From positions 1 to 64,000 of the forward strand of contig JAHJVE010000020.1 in assembly GCA_018828385.1 (NCBI GenBank): a stretch of 64,000 bases of DNA, in the 5' to 3' direction. The notes under the pieces were generated by a model, which saw nothing but the letters and a program-made list of their open reading frames with translations, was not told where the DNA came from and did not search any database. Shown here one piece after another: positions 51,569-60,304 of this stretch. The translations under genes and the position numbers were made by a program. Each line of letters starts with the position of its first letter. Positions within the stretch are counted from its first letter, which is position 1. This DNA comes from Gammaproteobacteria bacterium (GTDB taxonomy: Bacteria; Pseudomonadota; Gammaproteobacteria; Burkholderiales; Rhodocyclaceae).

Positions 51569-51575
51569 GGTAGAA

Positions 51576-51607
51576 AAAAAGCCCTCGGCGTTGGCGGAGG
51601 GCTTTTT
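51576..51607. terminator. Bidirectional terminator between oxyR and topB
   Basis: AAAAAGCCCTC and GAGGGCTTTTT form an 11-bp stem around a 10-nt loop. A and T tracts on both sides let it serve both convergent genes. Confidence 0.85.
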
Positions 51608-51627
51608 GTTGCTTGGCTGCCGGTGAA

Positions 51628-54153
51628 TCAGGTCGCTGCGTCGGCTTTCTTCTTGGCTGGTGCCTTGGGCTTGGCGACTTTCTTCTCGAACTCGAAACCG
51701 ACCTTACCGTCCTTGGCCACCAGATAGGCCGAGAACTTGCGGCGGGTACGGTTGGAGACGAATTCCTTGAGCAGGTCAGTCTTGCCTTCGGCCAGCAATT
51801 TCTTCATCTGGCCGAGGTCGATCGGTTGCTGAAGAATGATTTTGCCGGAGCGGAAATCGCAGGTCTTGTCCGGCCCGACCGATTTTTCGCAGACGTAGGA
51901 ATTGCCATGCTCAAAGACGTTGCTGGCGCATTTTGGGCATTTTCCGATGCTTTCCTGCGCCGAGAAGTCGACCGGTTCGGCATCGGCCGCATCGGCCTTG
52001 TCCTGGCCGAAATCGAATTCCGGCAACTTGTCGTCATTGAGCTTGATGGCAGCAGCAAAAGTGCGGCCCATCTTGTTGCGGAAGCCGGTCAGCGGGCCAA
52101 TCTGGCCTTCGTTTATCAGTGTGTCGATTTCAGCCGGCTCGAACTGGCGGCCGGCGACGATTTTCCATAGCGAGTAGTCGCAGCCGCCGCACTGGAATTT
52201 CTTGTAGGTTTCGCGAATCTCGCCGCCGCAGCGCGGGCATTTCGCGGTCAACACGCCAAAATCGCCGGGAATCGTGTCGGCTTCGTAGTGCTTGGCGCGC
52301 TCGACCATGTGACGGGTCATTTCGGCGATTTCGCGCATGAATTCCTCGCGCGTGAATTCACCTTTTTCGATGCGGCCGAGCTTCCATTCCCAATCGCCGG
52401 TCAGTTCGGGCTGGGTCAATTCATTGACGCCGAGGCCGTTCAAAAGGGTCATGAGCGAGAAAGCCTTGGCCGTCGGGATCAGTTCGCGGCCTTCGCGGTG
52501 CATGTATTGCTCGCCGAGCAGATTTTCGATGATCTGGGCGCGCGTTGCCGGTGTGCCGAGGCCACGGCCGGCCATGGCCGCCTTGAGTTCCTCGTCGTCG
52601 ACCATCTTGCCGGCGCCTTCCATGGCGGAGAGCAGCGTGGCTTCAGAGTAGCGCGGCGGCGGCTTGGTGGCGTTGGCTTTAACGGTGACTTCGTCGGCTT
52701 TGACCTTTTCCTTGGCATCGACCGCGACGAGGTTGCCTTCGTCGCCATCCTGGCCTTCCTTGCCATGCACGGCGAGCCAGCCCGGATTGACCAGCACCTT
52801 GCCCTCGGTCTTGAAAGGGTGGCCTTCGACGCGGGTGATGCGGGTGGTCACCATGTATTCGGCGGCCGGGAAGAAAACGGACAGGAAGCGGCGGACAACG
52901 AAGTCGTAGAGCTTCTGTTCGAGTTCGTTGAGGCTTTTCGGGGCCTGCGGCGTCGGAATGATGGCGAAGTGATCGCTGATCTTGGCGTTGTTGAAGATGC
53001 GCTTGTTCGGCAGCACCCAGTTGCGGGCCAGGATCTGGTGGGCAAACGGCGAATAGCGGGCGAGCAGCACTTCGTCGTGACCCTTGCCGGCGCCTTCGCC
53101 GGTCAGCACGGCCAGCGTTTCCTTGACGGTTGGCAAGTAATCTTCCGGCAGGCAGCGCGAGTCGGTCCGCGGATAGGTCAGGACCTTGTGCTTTTCGTAT
53201 AGCGACTGGGCCAGCGACAGCGTGGTCTTGGCCGAGAAGCCGAAACGGCTGTTGGCTTCGCGCTGCAGGGTGGTCAGATCGAAGAGCGCCGGCGACAAAC
53301 GGGTTTCCGGCTTGGCTTCCTCGGTTACGTCGCCCGGCTTGCCCAGAGTGGCGGCACGGATGGCGTCGGCCCTGGTTTGCTCCCACAGGCGGTCGGCGCG
53401 GGCGTGTTCGTCTTCGTTCTTGCCCTTGAAACCTTCGTCGAACCATTTGCCTTTATAACTGCCGGCTTTGGCGGTGAATTCGGCTTCGACTTCCCAGTAG
53501 TCACGCGGCTTGAATTCGCGAATCCGTTTTTCGCGCTCGACGACGATGGCCAGCGTCGGCGTCTGGACGCGGCCGACGGTGGTCAGATGGAAACCGCCGG
53601 TCTTCGAATTGAAGGCGGTCATCGCCCGTGTGCCGTTGATGCCGACCAGCCAGTCGGATTCCGAGCGGCAGACGGCGGCATCGCCGAGGCCCTGCATTTC
53701 ATTGCCGTTGCGCAGACGCGAGAAACCGTCGCGGATCGCGCCTTGCGTCATCGACTGCAGCCACAGCCGTTGTACTGGCTTGCCGGACTTGGTGTGCTGG
53801 GCGATGTAATTGAAGATCAATTCACCTTCGCGCCCCGCGTCACAGGCATTGATCAGGGCGCTGACATCCTTGCGCTTGATCAGCTTGGCCAGCACCTTGA
53901 GGCGGGATTCCGTCTTCTCTATGGGTTTCAGCGCGAAGTGCGGCGGAATGACCGGAAGATGGGCAAACGACCATTTGCCACGCTTGACCTCGAACTCCTC
54001 GGGGCAGGCCAGTTCCAGCAGGTGACCGACGGCCGACGAAATGACGTGGGTGTCGCTTTCGAAATAGTCGTCGTGCTTGGTGAAGCCCCCCAGCGCCTTG
54101 GCGATGTCGGCAGCGACGGAAGGTTTCTCGGCAATAATCAGCTTTTTGGTCAT
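51628..54153 (-). CDS. topB: DNA topoisomerase III
   Basis: A type IA topoisomerase that decatenates and relaxes DNA. The 841-residue protein starts with the TOPRIM domain (KKLIIAEKPSVAADIAKALG, NACDAGREGELIFNYI), then the catalytic Tyr in VLTYPRTDSRCLPEDY and GLGTPATRAQIIENLL. The C-terminal part has zinc-finger-like CPRC/CGGC (about 650) and CPKC clusters and ends in a lysine/alanine-rich tail (KPKAPAKKKADAA). I start it at 54153, where MTKKLIIAEKPS begins. It is longer than E. coli TopB (653) because of the C-terminal domains. It follows dprA on the same strand. Confidence 0.94.
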   Translation of the reverse strand: MTKKLIIAEKPSVAADIAKALGGFTKHDDYFESDTHVISSAVGHLLELACPEEFEVKRGKWSFAHLPVIPPHFALKPIEKTESRLKVLAKLIKRKDVSALINACDAGREGELIFNYIAQHTKSGKPVQRLWLQSMTQGAIRDGFSRLRNGNEMQGLGDAAVCRSESDWLVGINGTRAMTAFNSKTGGFHLTTVGRVQTPTLAIVVEREKRIREFKPRDYWEVEAEFTAKAGSYKGKWFDEGFKGKNEDEHARADRLWEQTRADAIRAATLGKPGDVTEEAKPETRLSPALFDLTTLQREANSRFGFSAKTTLSLAQSLYEKHKVLTYPRTDSRCLPEDYLPTVKETLAVLTGEGAGKGHDEVLLARYSPFAHQILARNWVLPNKRIFNNAKISDHFAIIPTPQAPKSLNELEQKLYDFVVRRFLSVFFPAAEYMVTTRITRVEGHPFKTEGKVLVNPGWLAVHGKEGQDGDEGNLVAVDAKEKVKADEVTVKANATKPPPRYSEATLLSAMEGAGKMVDDEELKAAMAGRGLGTPATRAQIIENLLGEQYMHREGRELIPTAKAFSLMTLLNGLGVNELTQPELTGDWEWKLGRIEKGEFTREEFMREIAEMTRHMVERAKHYEADTIPGDFGVLTAKCPRCGGEIRETYKKFQCGGCDYSLWKIVAGRQFEPAEIDTLINEGQIGPLTGFRNKMGRTFAAAIKLNDDKLPEFDFGQDKADAADAEPVDFSAQESIGKCPKCASNVFEHGNSYVCEKSVGPDKTCDFRSGKIILQQPIDLGQMKKLLAEGKTDLLKEFVSNRTRRKFSAYLVAKDGKVGFEFEKKVAKPKAPAKKKADAAT

Positions 54154-54229
54154 GTTGGGGCCTGTGGAGTCCGGCGCATGATAAGTGCCCGGTGAGCGGC
54201 TTGGCAAGCCGTCAATATATATAGGGGGC

Positions 54230-55306
54230 TTAGCCCAGCCGCTGGTAGCGATTGCCAGATAAGGTGGCAATCCGGCCGGAAAGTTCCAGCAGCAGAAGCT
54301 CGGTGAGCAATTGCTCGGCGCTTTGACCGGTGAATTCGACCAGGTCGTCCAAGCTGCATGGATCGTGGCCAAGGGCAGTGAGCACTGGGTGTTCGTCGTT
54401 CGCGACAGGATTTTGCTTCGCCGTGGGGGGCGAGACGAAATTGCCGAGTTCTTCGAGCACATCGTTGGCGGTCTCGACCAGCTTGGCACCCTGCTTGATC
54501 AGCTTGTGGCAACCGCGTGCCACCGGCGAGTGAATCGAGCCGGGGATGGCGAAAACCTCCCGCCCTTGCTCGCCGGCGAGTCGTGCAGTGATCAGCGAGC
54601 CGCTTTCCGGTGCCGCTTCAACGACAAGAACCCCGCGCGACAGGCCGGAGATGATGCGGTTGCGGCGCGGAAAATTGGCGGCAATGGCGGGTGTGCCGAG
54701 CGGAAATTCGGAAATGACGGCGCCGTGTTCGACGATGGCCTGCGCCAGTTCCTTGTTGCGGGCCGGGTAGATGCGATCAGCGCCGGTGCCGATGACGGCA
54801 AGCGTGTCACCGCCGGCAGCGAGGGCGCCACGGTGGGCGGCAGCATCGATACCGAGGGCCAGGCCGCTGATGATGCATAGCCCTTTGCCGGCCAGTGTTT
54901 TGGCAAAGTTCTCTGCCGTCTGCAGGCCTTGCGGTGTCGCATTGCGGCTGCCCACCATGGCTAGTCCGCGCTTTTGCAGCAGGGCCGGGTTGCCGCGAAC
55001 ATAGAGCAGGCTGGGTGGGTCGGCGATTTCGAGCAGGGCCTGCGGGTAAGCGTCGTCGGCCAGGGTCAGGATGTGTTGCCCTGGCTGGCTGGCCCACTCA
55101 ATGCTGCGGTCGACGGCTTCGGAGGCGTCAAAATCGAAAAGCGGATCGGCGCGATCGCCGATGACGCTGCGTGCGGCGAGCCGCCCGGCGGCGAAAACGG
55201 CTTCGGGTAAACCGAAAGCGGCGAGTAGCTTTCTTTGCGACTCGCCGCCAATGCGGGGAATAAGCGTCAGCCGCAACCAGGCGGCCAGGCCTTCGGAAAC
55301 GATCAC
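54230..55306 (-). CDS. dprA: DNA-processing protein DprA
   Basis: DprA loads RecA on incoming single-stranded DNA during natural transformation. The 358-residue protein has an N-terminal SAM-like region, the Rossmann core with MVGSRNATPQGLQTAENFAK, ISGLALGIDAAAHRGAL, GTGADRIYPARN and SEFPLGTPAIAANFPRRNRI, and the C-terminal winged helix (about 295-355, DPCSLDDLVEFTGQSAEQLL). Its start overlaps the LysM gene stop by 4 nt. Its presence is compatible with natural competence but does not prove it. Confidence 0.95.
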   Translation of the reverse strand: MIVSEGLAAWLRLTLIPRIGGESQRKLLAAFGLPEAVFAAGRLAARSVIGDRADPLFDFDASEAVDRSIEWASQPGQHILTLADDAYPQALLEIADPPSLLYVRGNPALLQKRGLAMVGSRNATPQGLQTAENFAKTLAGKGLCIISGLALGIDAAAHRGALAAGGDTLAVIGTGADRIYPARNKELAQAIVEHGAVISEFPLGTPAIAANFPRRNRIISGLSRGVLVVEAAPESGSLITARLAGEQGREVFAIPGSIHSPVARGCHKLIKQGAKLVETANDVLEELGNFVSPPTAKQNPVANDEHPVLTALGHDPCSLDDLVEFTGQSAEQLLTELLLLELSGRIATLSGNRYQRLG

Positions 55307-56334
55307 GGGTTTCTTGCCGCGTCCCCAACGATGACGGACTTTGAGGAATCGACAACGAGAGCGTAGGCAACGTTGTCGAAGACACGGAAGACGAAGGCGA
55401 GGCCGTAACGTTCTTCCGGAACCGGGGTGGTGCTTCTGATGCCGTTATCGTCAATGTTAACCGACTCGCGCTTGCGGAACAGGGCCAGGACGTGGCCGAC
55501 TTCGAGTCCGTCTTTCTTGCCGCGTGTCAGCGAGACGACAGATGAGGATCCGCCTTCCTGAACGCCGCCGTAGATGGACATGATGCGGGCGGCGACTTCA
55601 CGATCCGGGCGGCGCGGTACGTAGGAAATGATTTCCGGCAGCGGCGCCGGTACGAGTTCATCGCCACGGGCCATTTCCTGTTTGGACAGCGTGACGCGCA
55701 GCGAGGCCGGTTCGCCCGGCTTGGTCAGACGGGCGTTGCCGAGGAAGAAGGCTTCGTAGGCAACGATGGCGCCCGTTTCGGGATCCTTGAGTGGCTCGCC
55801 TTTGCGGAAGACATTCCATTTTTCGACGCTTGCGTCCGGAATGCCGCTGGCGTAGAAGGAATCTCCCGTGCCAAGCAGCATGCGGTCTTCCTGGGCGGCG
55901 ACGATGCGGACGGCGGCATCTTGCGGCTGGTTCTCAACGATCAGTGGTTGGGAAATGAAGGGCTCGATGACATTCGATGGAATGCTCGGAATCACTTGCT
56001 CGATGGGCGTGCTATGTGCAGTCGGCTGGACCTTGCCGTTCTGCCCGGTGACGCGCTTGGCCATCTTGAGGCGGGGGGAACCGCTCGATACGTCGAGCAG
56101 AATGATGTCGCCCGGATAAATCCAGTGCGGATTCTTGATTTCTTCCTTGTTCATCTGCCAGATTTCCGGCCAGCGCCAAGGTTGCTTGAGGAATTTGCCC
56201 GAAATGTCCCATAGGGTGTCGCCTTTGACGACGATGTGGCGGTCAGGTGGGTTGTCGACGAGCGTTAGCGGCTCGGCGGCCGATGCGCAGGCGGCCGTCA
56301 CGGCCAGGATGAGCGCGGATATAATGCGAACCAT
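55303..56334 (-). CDS. Exported LysM peptidoglycan-binding protein
   Basis: A 343-residue protein with a signal peptide (residues 1-20, ending ACASAAEP) and one LysM domain at about 33-85 (HIVVKGDTLWDISGKFLKQP, NPHWIYPGDIILLDV). The remaining 250 residues form an uncharacterised domain common in the 'LysM protein next to dprA' family of betaproteobacteria. It should bind cell-wall peptidoglycan in the periplasm. It overlaps dprA by 4 nt (ATGA) and is divergent from def; the 146-nt gap must hold both promoters. Confidence 0.9.
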   Translation of the reverse strand: MVRIISALILAVTAACASAAEPLTLVDNPPDRHIVVKGDTLWDISGKFLKQPWRWPEIWQMNKEEIKNPHWIYPGDIILLDVSSGSPRLKMAKRVTGQNGKVQPTAHSTPIEQVIPSIPSNVIEPFISQPLIVENQPQDAAVRIVAAQEDRMLLGTGDSFYASGIPDASVEKWNVFRKGEPLKDPETGAIVAYEAFFLGNARLTKPGEPASLRVTLSKQEMARGDELVPAPLPEIISYVPRRPDREVAARIMSIYGGVQEGGSSSVVSLTRGKKDGLEVGHVLALFRKRESVNIDDNGIRSTTPVPEERYGLAFVFRVFDNVAYALVVDSSKSVIVGDAARNP

Positions 56335-56480
56335 AGTCGTAACCTCACGTGCCGGCGGAACGCATTACCGTCGTCGCAGTCTCAATACAGCGGCGATCAA
56401 TTTGCGTTCCATATCTCGGGAATTGCTTTAGATTCTGCACGTAATAACCTAATCGAGCAAGCTTTTATTCCTATTTTCAT

Positions 56481-56984
56481 ATGGCCCTCTTACCCATTTT
56501 GCGTTTCCCCGACCCGCGTCTGAAAAAGGTGGCGGCACTTGTTACCAAGGTCGATGACAGCACCCGAAAACTGGTCGCCGACATGGCAGAAACCATGTAC
56601 GAGGCACCTGGAATCGGCTTGGCGGCGACTCAGGTCGATGTACATCAGCGCATCGTCGTCATCGATGTGTCCGAAGACAAGAGCGAGCTGCAGGTTTTCA
56701 TCAATCCGACGCTTGGCCGATGCGAGGGTTCGCAGATCGGCGAGGAGGGTTGCCTGTCGGTGCCTGGCATCTACGACAAGGTCGAGCGTGCCGAGCGGGT
56801 CTCGGTGAGCTATCTCGACCTCGATGGCAAGCAGCACACGCTGGAGGCCGAGGGGCTGCTGGCGGTGTGCATCCAGCACGAAATCGACCATTTGAACGGG
56901 ACTGTCTTTGTCGACCACTTGTCGATGCTCAAGCAGGCGCGGATCAAGAATAAGATGGCCAAACAGGCGCGCGTTACGGCATGA
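56481..56984 (+). CDS. def: Peptide deformylase
   Basis: Def removes the formyl group from the N-terminal Met of new proteins. The 167-residue metalloenzyme shows all three motifs: GIGLAATQV (motif 1), EEGCLSVPG with the metal-binding Cys (motif 2), and HEIDHLNG with the two His ligands and catalytic Glu (motif 3). It overlaps fmt by 4 nt (ATGA), the classic def-fmt pair. Confidence 0.96.
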   Translation: MALLPILRFPDPRLKKVAALVTKVDDSTRKLVADMAETMYEAPGIGLAATQVDVHQRIVVIDVSEDKSELQVFINPTLGRCEGSQIGEEGCLSVPGIYDKVERAERVSVSYLDLDGKQHTLEAEGLLAVCIQHEIDHLNGTVFVDHLSMLKQARIKNKMAKQARVTA

Positions 56985-57904
56985 GGCTGATTTTCGCGGG
57001 AACGCCGGAATTTGCTGCGCAGGCCTTGCGGGCCATCGTTGTGGCAGGGCACGAAGTGGCGCTGGTGCTGACCCAGCCGGATCGGCCGGCCGGGCGAGGC
57101 ATGAGTTTGCAGCCTTCGGCGGTCAAGAAGGTGGCGCTGGAAAATGGCATCGAGGTCTTTCAGCCCTTGACGCTGAGGGATGCCGAGGCGCAGGCGAAGA
57201 TTGCTGCGATTGGCGCCGAGGTCATGGTCGTTGCGGCCTATGGTCTGATCCTGCCGCAGGTCGTACTCGACCTGCCGCGTTTCGGCTGTATCAATATCCA
57301 TGGTTCGCTGCTGCCGCGCTGGCGTGGCGCGGCGCCGATCCAGCGGGCCTTGCTGGCCGGCGATGCCGAGACGGGTGTTTGCATCATGCAGATGGAGGCT
57401 GGCCTGGATACCGGGCCGGTGCTGCTGCGCGGGGCTTTTCCCATCGCGGCGAGCGATACCACGGCTTCGTTACACGACCGGCTGGCCGGGCTTGGCGCGC
57501 GACTGGTCGTCGAGGCCTTGGGCAAGCTGCCCTTGCCGGCCGAGCCGCAGCCGGCCGAGGGCGTGACTTACGCCCACAAGGTCGAGAAGGCCGAGGCGCT
57601 CATCGATTGGTCGAAGAGCGCGGCGGAACTGGATCGCCACATCCGCGCCTTCAACCCCTTTCCCGGGGCGCAGGCCTTGTTTGGCGGCCAGACGGTGAAG
57701 CTGTGGCAGGCGACACCAGTGGCTGGCGCGGGTGAAATTGGCACCATTTTGGCAGTTGACCGTAGCAATGTGGTCGTCGCCTGTGGCCAGGGCGCACTGG
57801 CTGTGACTGAATTGCAGAAAGCTGGAGGCAAGCGTTTGCCGGTGCAGCAATTCCTGGCCGGGCACCCGTTGAAAGTGGGCGACCGTTTCGATAGTCCGGC
57901 CTGA
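56981..57904 (+). CDS. fmt: Methionyl-tRNA formyltransferase
   Basis: Fmt formylates Met-tRNA(fMet) using 10-formyltetrahydrofolate. The 307-residue protein has [18 protein letters not shown], the catalytic [19 protein letters not shown] and [20 protein letters not shown], and a C-terminal OB-like tRNA-binding domain (about 205-307). Around residue 253 the chain [13 protein letters not shown] is encoded by copy J of the dispersed motif and still fits the family alignment. It follows def with a 4-nt overlap. Confidence 0.96.
   Translation: MRLIFAGTPEFAAQALRAIVVAGHEVALVLTQPDRPAGRGMSLQPSAVKKVALENGIEVFQPLTLRDAEAQAKIAAIGAEVMVVAAYGLILPQVVLDLPRFGCINIHGSLLPRWRGAAPIQRALLAGDAETGVCIMQMEAGLDTGPVLLRGAFPIAASDTTASLHDRLAGLGARLVVEALGKLPLPAEPQPAEGVTYAHKVEKAEALIDWSKSAAELDRHIRAFNPFPGAQALFGGQTVKLWQATPVAGAGEIGTILAVDRSNVVVACGQGALAVTELQKAGGKRLPVQQFLAGHPLKVGDRFDSPA
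57734..57770 (-). repeat. Dispersed motif, copy J (inside fmt)
   Basis: On the minus strand: CATTGCTACGGTCAACTGCC then AAAATGGTGCCAATTTC, in the C-terminal domain coding region of fmt. Confidence 0.6.
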
Positions 57905-57909
57905 CTATC

Positions 57910-58260
57910 TCAGGCCGTGCCGACGCGCCGCGGGATTTCGGGGCTGGTCGGTGGCAGCGTCCCGACGACGGCCAGACTGGGTCTTTCACCCGGCTTCTGG
58001 TGGCGCAGCGTGAGATAACGCAGACAGGTGACGCGCAGGAAGGAGGCGAAGTTCTCGACTTCGCCGCGGTAGGCCTCGATTTCATCGTAAAGCTTGGCGA
58101 TGAGCTGGTTGGTCGTCATGCCTTCGTTGCCGGCCAGTTCGGCCAGGATGTCCCAGAACAGGTTTTCCAGCCGGATCTTGGTGACGAAGCCATGAATGCG
58201 CAGCGAGCGGGCCCGTGACTCGTAGAGCATCGGGTCGGCCTTGACGTAGATTTCACACAT
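57910..58260 (-). CDS. Ribbon-helix-helix domain protein
   Basis: A 116-residue protein with an RHH_4-type domain: SRARSLRIHGFVTKIRLENL, FWDILAELAGNEGMTTNQLI and AKLYDEIEAYRG. Proteins of this kind are small, often annotated only by the domain, and could bind DNA; no target is known. It converges on fmt with five bases between stops and is followed upstream by a DJ-1/PfpI gene 54 nt away on the same strand. The C-terminal 25 residues are proline-rich and probably disordered. Confidence 0.78.
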   Translation of the reverse strand: MCEIYVKADPMLYESRARSLRIHGFVTKIRLENLFWDILAELAGNEGMTTNQLIAKLYDEIEAYRGEVENFASFLRVTCLRYLTLRHQKPGERPSLAVVGTLPPTSPEIPRRVGTA

Positions 58261-58314
58261 GCTGCCTCCTTCAAAGCCCGGGCAACGCTAGCGTGACGTC
58301 GCCCGGGGAATCGG

Positions 58315-58896
58315 TCAAAGCGTGATCTGGGTACCAAGCAGCGGCAGGAATTTGGCCAGCCAGGCCGGATGCGCGGGCCAGGCCGGGGCGGTGACCAGAT
58401 TGCCATCGACGTGGGCCTGATCGACGGGAATGTCGGCATATTCGCCGCCGGCTGCCCGGACTTCGGGGCCGCAAGCCGGGTAGGCGCTGCACGAACGACC
58501 ATTCAGAACGCCGGCGGCGGCGAGTAGTTGCGCGCCGTGGCAGATCGCCGCGATCGGCTTGCCGGTGTCGGCGAAGTGGCGAACCATGGCCAGGACCTCG
58601 GGGTTGAGGCGCAGGTATTCGGGGGCGCGGCCGCCGGGGATGACCAGTGCGTCGTAGTCTTCGGCACGGATCTCGGCGAAGGTCGCGTTCAGCGTGAAGT
58701 TGTGGCCGGGCTTTTCGCTGTAGGTCTGGTCGCCTTCGAAGTCGTGGATGGCCGTGCGTACCGATTCGCCGGCCTTTTTGCCGGGGCAGGCGGCATCGAC
58801 GGTGTGGCCGACCATGAGCAGCGCCTGGAAGGGCACCATGGTTTCGTAATCTTCGGTGTAGTCACCGGTCAGCATGAGAATTTTCTTGGCAGCCAT
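58315..58896 (-). CDS. DJ-1/PfpI family protein
   Basis: A 193-residue protein of the DJ-1/PfpI superfamily. It contains [39 protein letters not shown] and the nucleophile elbow [20 protein letters not shown] (Cys near residue 121), plus [20 protein letters not shown]. Members include glyoxalases, chaperones and amidases, and the exact activity cannot be chosen here. The start at 58896 has AAAGGAGAC upstream. It lies between the RHH gene and speD on the same strand. Confidence 0.88.
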   Translation of the reverse strand: MAAKKILMLTGDYTEDYETMVPFQALLMVGHTVDAACPGKKAGESVRTAIHDFEGDQTYSEKPGHNFTLNATFAEIRAEDYDALVIPGGRAPEYLRLNPEVLAMVRHFADTGKPIAAICHGAQLLAAAGVLNGRSCSAYPACGPEVRAAGGEYADIPVDQAHVDGNLVTAPAWPAHPAWLAKFLPLLGTQITL

Positions 58897-58986
58897 GTTT
58901 GTCTCCTTTGTCATGTCGCCGGCAAGATGGTCGGCGGGCAGAAACATTGTCGGAGGATTTTTCGGCTGGCGGGTAGCAGCCGGCTG

Positions 58987-59373
58987 CTACTTTGCCGGTG
59001 CCAGACGGCCGCGTCCGACGCGCGTGCACTGTCGGCTTTCCGGTGCGAAACGGCCGATGACTTCGTCGAACAGGGCACTTGCCTTGGAGCTGTTGTCGCC
59101 GCTGAAGTTGCAAACATAAACGTCGAGCGTGACGCTGGCGATCTCGGGCCAGGTGTGGATGGCCAGATGCGATTCGGCGAGGACGACGGTGCCGGTGACG
59201 CCGGCCGGCTGACCGGCGGCGTCATGGAAGGTATGGAACAGCCGGCCGACCACGGTCAGACCGTGGCGCTGGCAGGCATCGACGCAGAACGATTCGAGCC
59301 CCGGCGCGTCGAGCAGGAAGCCCGGTGGGCAGCGGCAGTCGTGAAGATCAGCGATCAGGTGGAGGCCGTTCAT
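58987..59373 (-). CDS. speD: S-adenosylmethionine decarboxylase proenzyme
   Basis: SpeD makes decarboxylated SAM, the aminopropyl donor for spermidine. The 128-residue prokaryotic type self-cleaves between Glu67 and Ser68 in VLAESHLAIHTWPE to create a pyruvoyl group; His70 and the cysteine in VYVCNFSG are the other catalytic positions. No spermidine synthase gene (speE) is next to it in this window. It lies 9 nt downstream of the S1/P1 nuclease gene, so they may share a transcript. Confidence 0.9.
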   Translation of the reverse strand: MNGLHLIADLHDCRCPPGFLLDAPGLESFCVDACQRHGLTVVGRLFHTFHDAAGQPAGVTGTVVLAESHLAIHTWPEIASVTLDVYVCNFSGDNSSKASALFDEVIGRFAPESRQCTRVGRGRLAPAK

Positions 59374-59382
59374 GGCGCGATT

Positions 59383-60270
59383 TTAGGGCGTTTTGCCTGG
59401 CGCGCGCTGGCCGAAAATGTCGTCGAGCAGCCTGCCCAGCCGGTAGCCGGCGGCGACGATGCGGCGCTCGGCAATCGCCCGGCTGCGCTGGCGGAAATCT
59501 TCGGTGACGATCGGCCGCAGGCTGCCGCTGGTCGTCGGATAGGCCTCGGCGAGCAGGCGATGGCTTTCATCGCGCCACAGCGCGACGTTGCCCTGTCTTG
59601 GGGCGGGGTGGTTCTCGAGCAGGCGCGCCGCGTTTTGCTGCAGACGTTTGCCGCGCAGCCAGGGCGGGCCGGGCAGATCGTCCCAGTAAACATGCAGGCT
59701 GGTGAACGGCAGGCGCTTGTTGAACGGATTTTCGATTTCGACTTCGTTGCCGCCCTCGTCGCCGTGGCGGCCGACGTGCAGCGGCTGGTGGATGTCGGCT
59801 ACGAGGTGGGCGAGCCAGGGCAGCGCATTTGAAATTTCGGCCTTTTTTCCGGTTGACCGTAGCAGTCGGCTCAGGCGCTCGATCCGGGCATCCAGTTCGC
59901 CGGCTTTCACCTGGCCGGCGGCGTCGAGGTCGACGTAGTGCCAGCGTTTGTGACGCGCCGTGTCGGTCAGGCCGGGCAGGGCGGGGGTGGCGGGTTCGCG
60001 GCCGTCGTCGTAAAAGCGCGGGTCGTTGCGGATGTCGTCCGGCCAGGTCGCGGCCTCGGCGAAAATATCGACGTCTTGGCTCGAGCGCGATCTTTCGACC
60101 CAGTGCGCGTAATCCGGGTGACGGGACAGCGCTTCGCCGATCGCCGTCTGTGTCGTCGGCGACAGCTGCTGCCAGGCAATGACCGCGGTCAGCCGGTGGC
60201 CGGCCGCGTTCCAGGCACAGGCTGGCGCAGCTACGGCAAAGAAAAGCAGGGCGAGGAGGATTTGCCGCAT
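59383..60270 (-). CDS. Exported S1/P1-type zinc nuclease
   Basis: A 295-residue secreted nuclease of the S1/P1 family. The signal peptide (1-19) ends at PACA, leaving Trp20 as the mature N-terminus, which is a zinc ligand in the family. Further ligands are AGHRLTAV (His25), HYVD near 111 and LAHLVADIHQPLHVG (His155, Asp159, His161). I start it at 60270, ignoring an 18-residue upstream extension. Residues about 134-147 (SRLLRSTGKKAEI) are encoded by copy K of the dispersed motif, in a loop before the zinc-binding helix. The start is 34 nt from the divergent rsmB. Confidence 0.9.
   Translation of the reverse strand: MRQILLALLFFAVAAPACAWNAAGHRLTAVIAWQQLSPTTQTAIGEALSRHPDYAHWVERSRSSQDVDIFAEAATWPDDIRNDPRFYDDGREPATPALPGLTDTARHKRWHYVDLDAAGQVKAGELDARIERLSRLLRSTGKKAEISNALPWLAHLVADIHQPLHVGRHGDEGGNEVEIENPFNKRLPFTSLHVYWDDLPGPPWLRGKRLQQNAARLLENHPAPRQGNVALWRDESHRLLAEAYPTTSGSLRPIVTEDFRQRSRAIAERRIVAAGYRLGRLLDDIFGQRAPGKTP
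59831..59869 (-). repeat. Dispersed motif, copy K (inside S1/P1 nuclease gene)
   Basis: On the minus strand: CTGCTACGGTCAACCGG then AAAAAAGGCC then GAAATTTC. All parts of the consensus are kept. The orientation is the same as the gene, which reads it as LLRSTGKKAEI. Confidence 0.75.
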
Positions 60271-60304
60271 TCGGCCATTATGCCGCGTGCGATAATGCCC
60301 GCCT

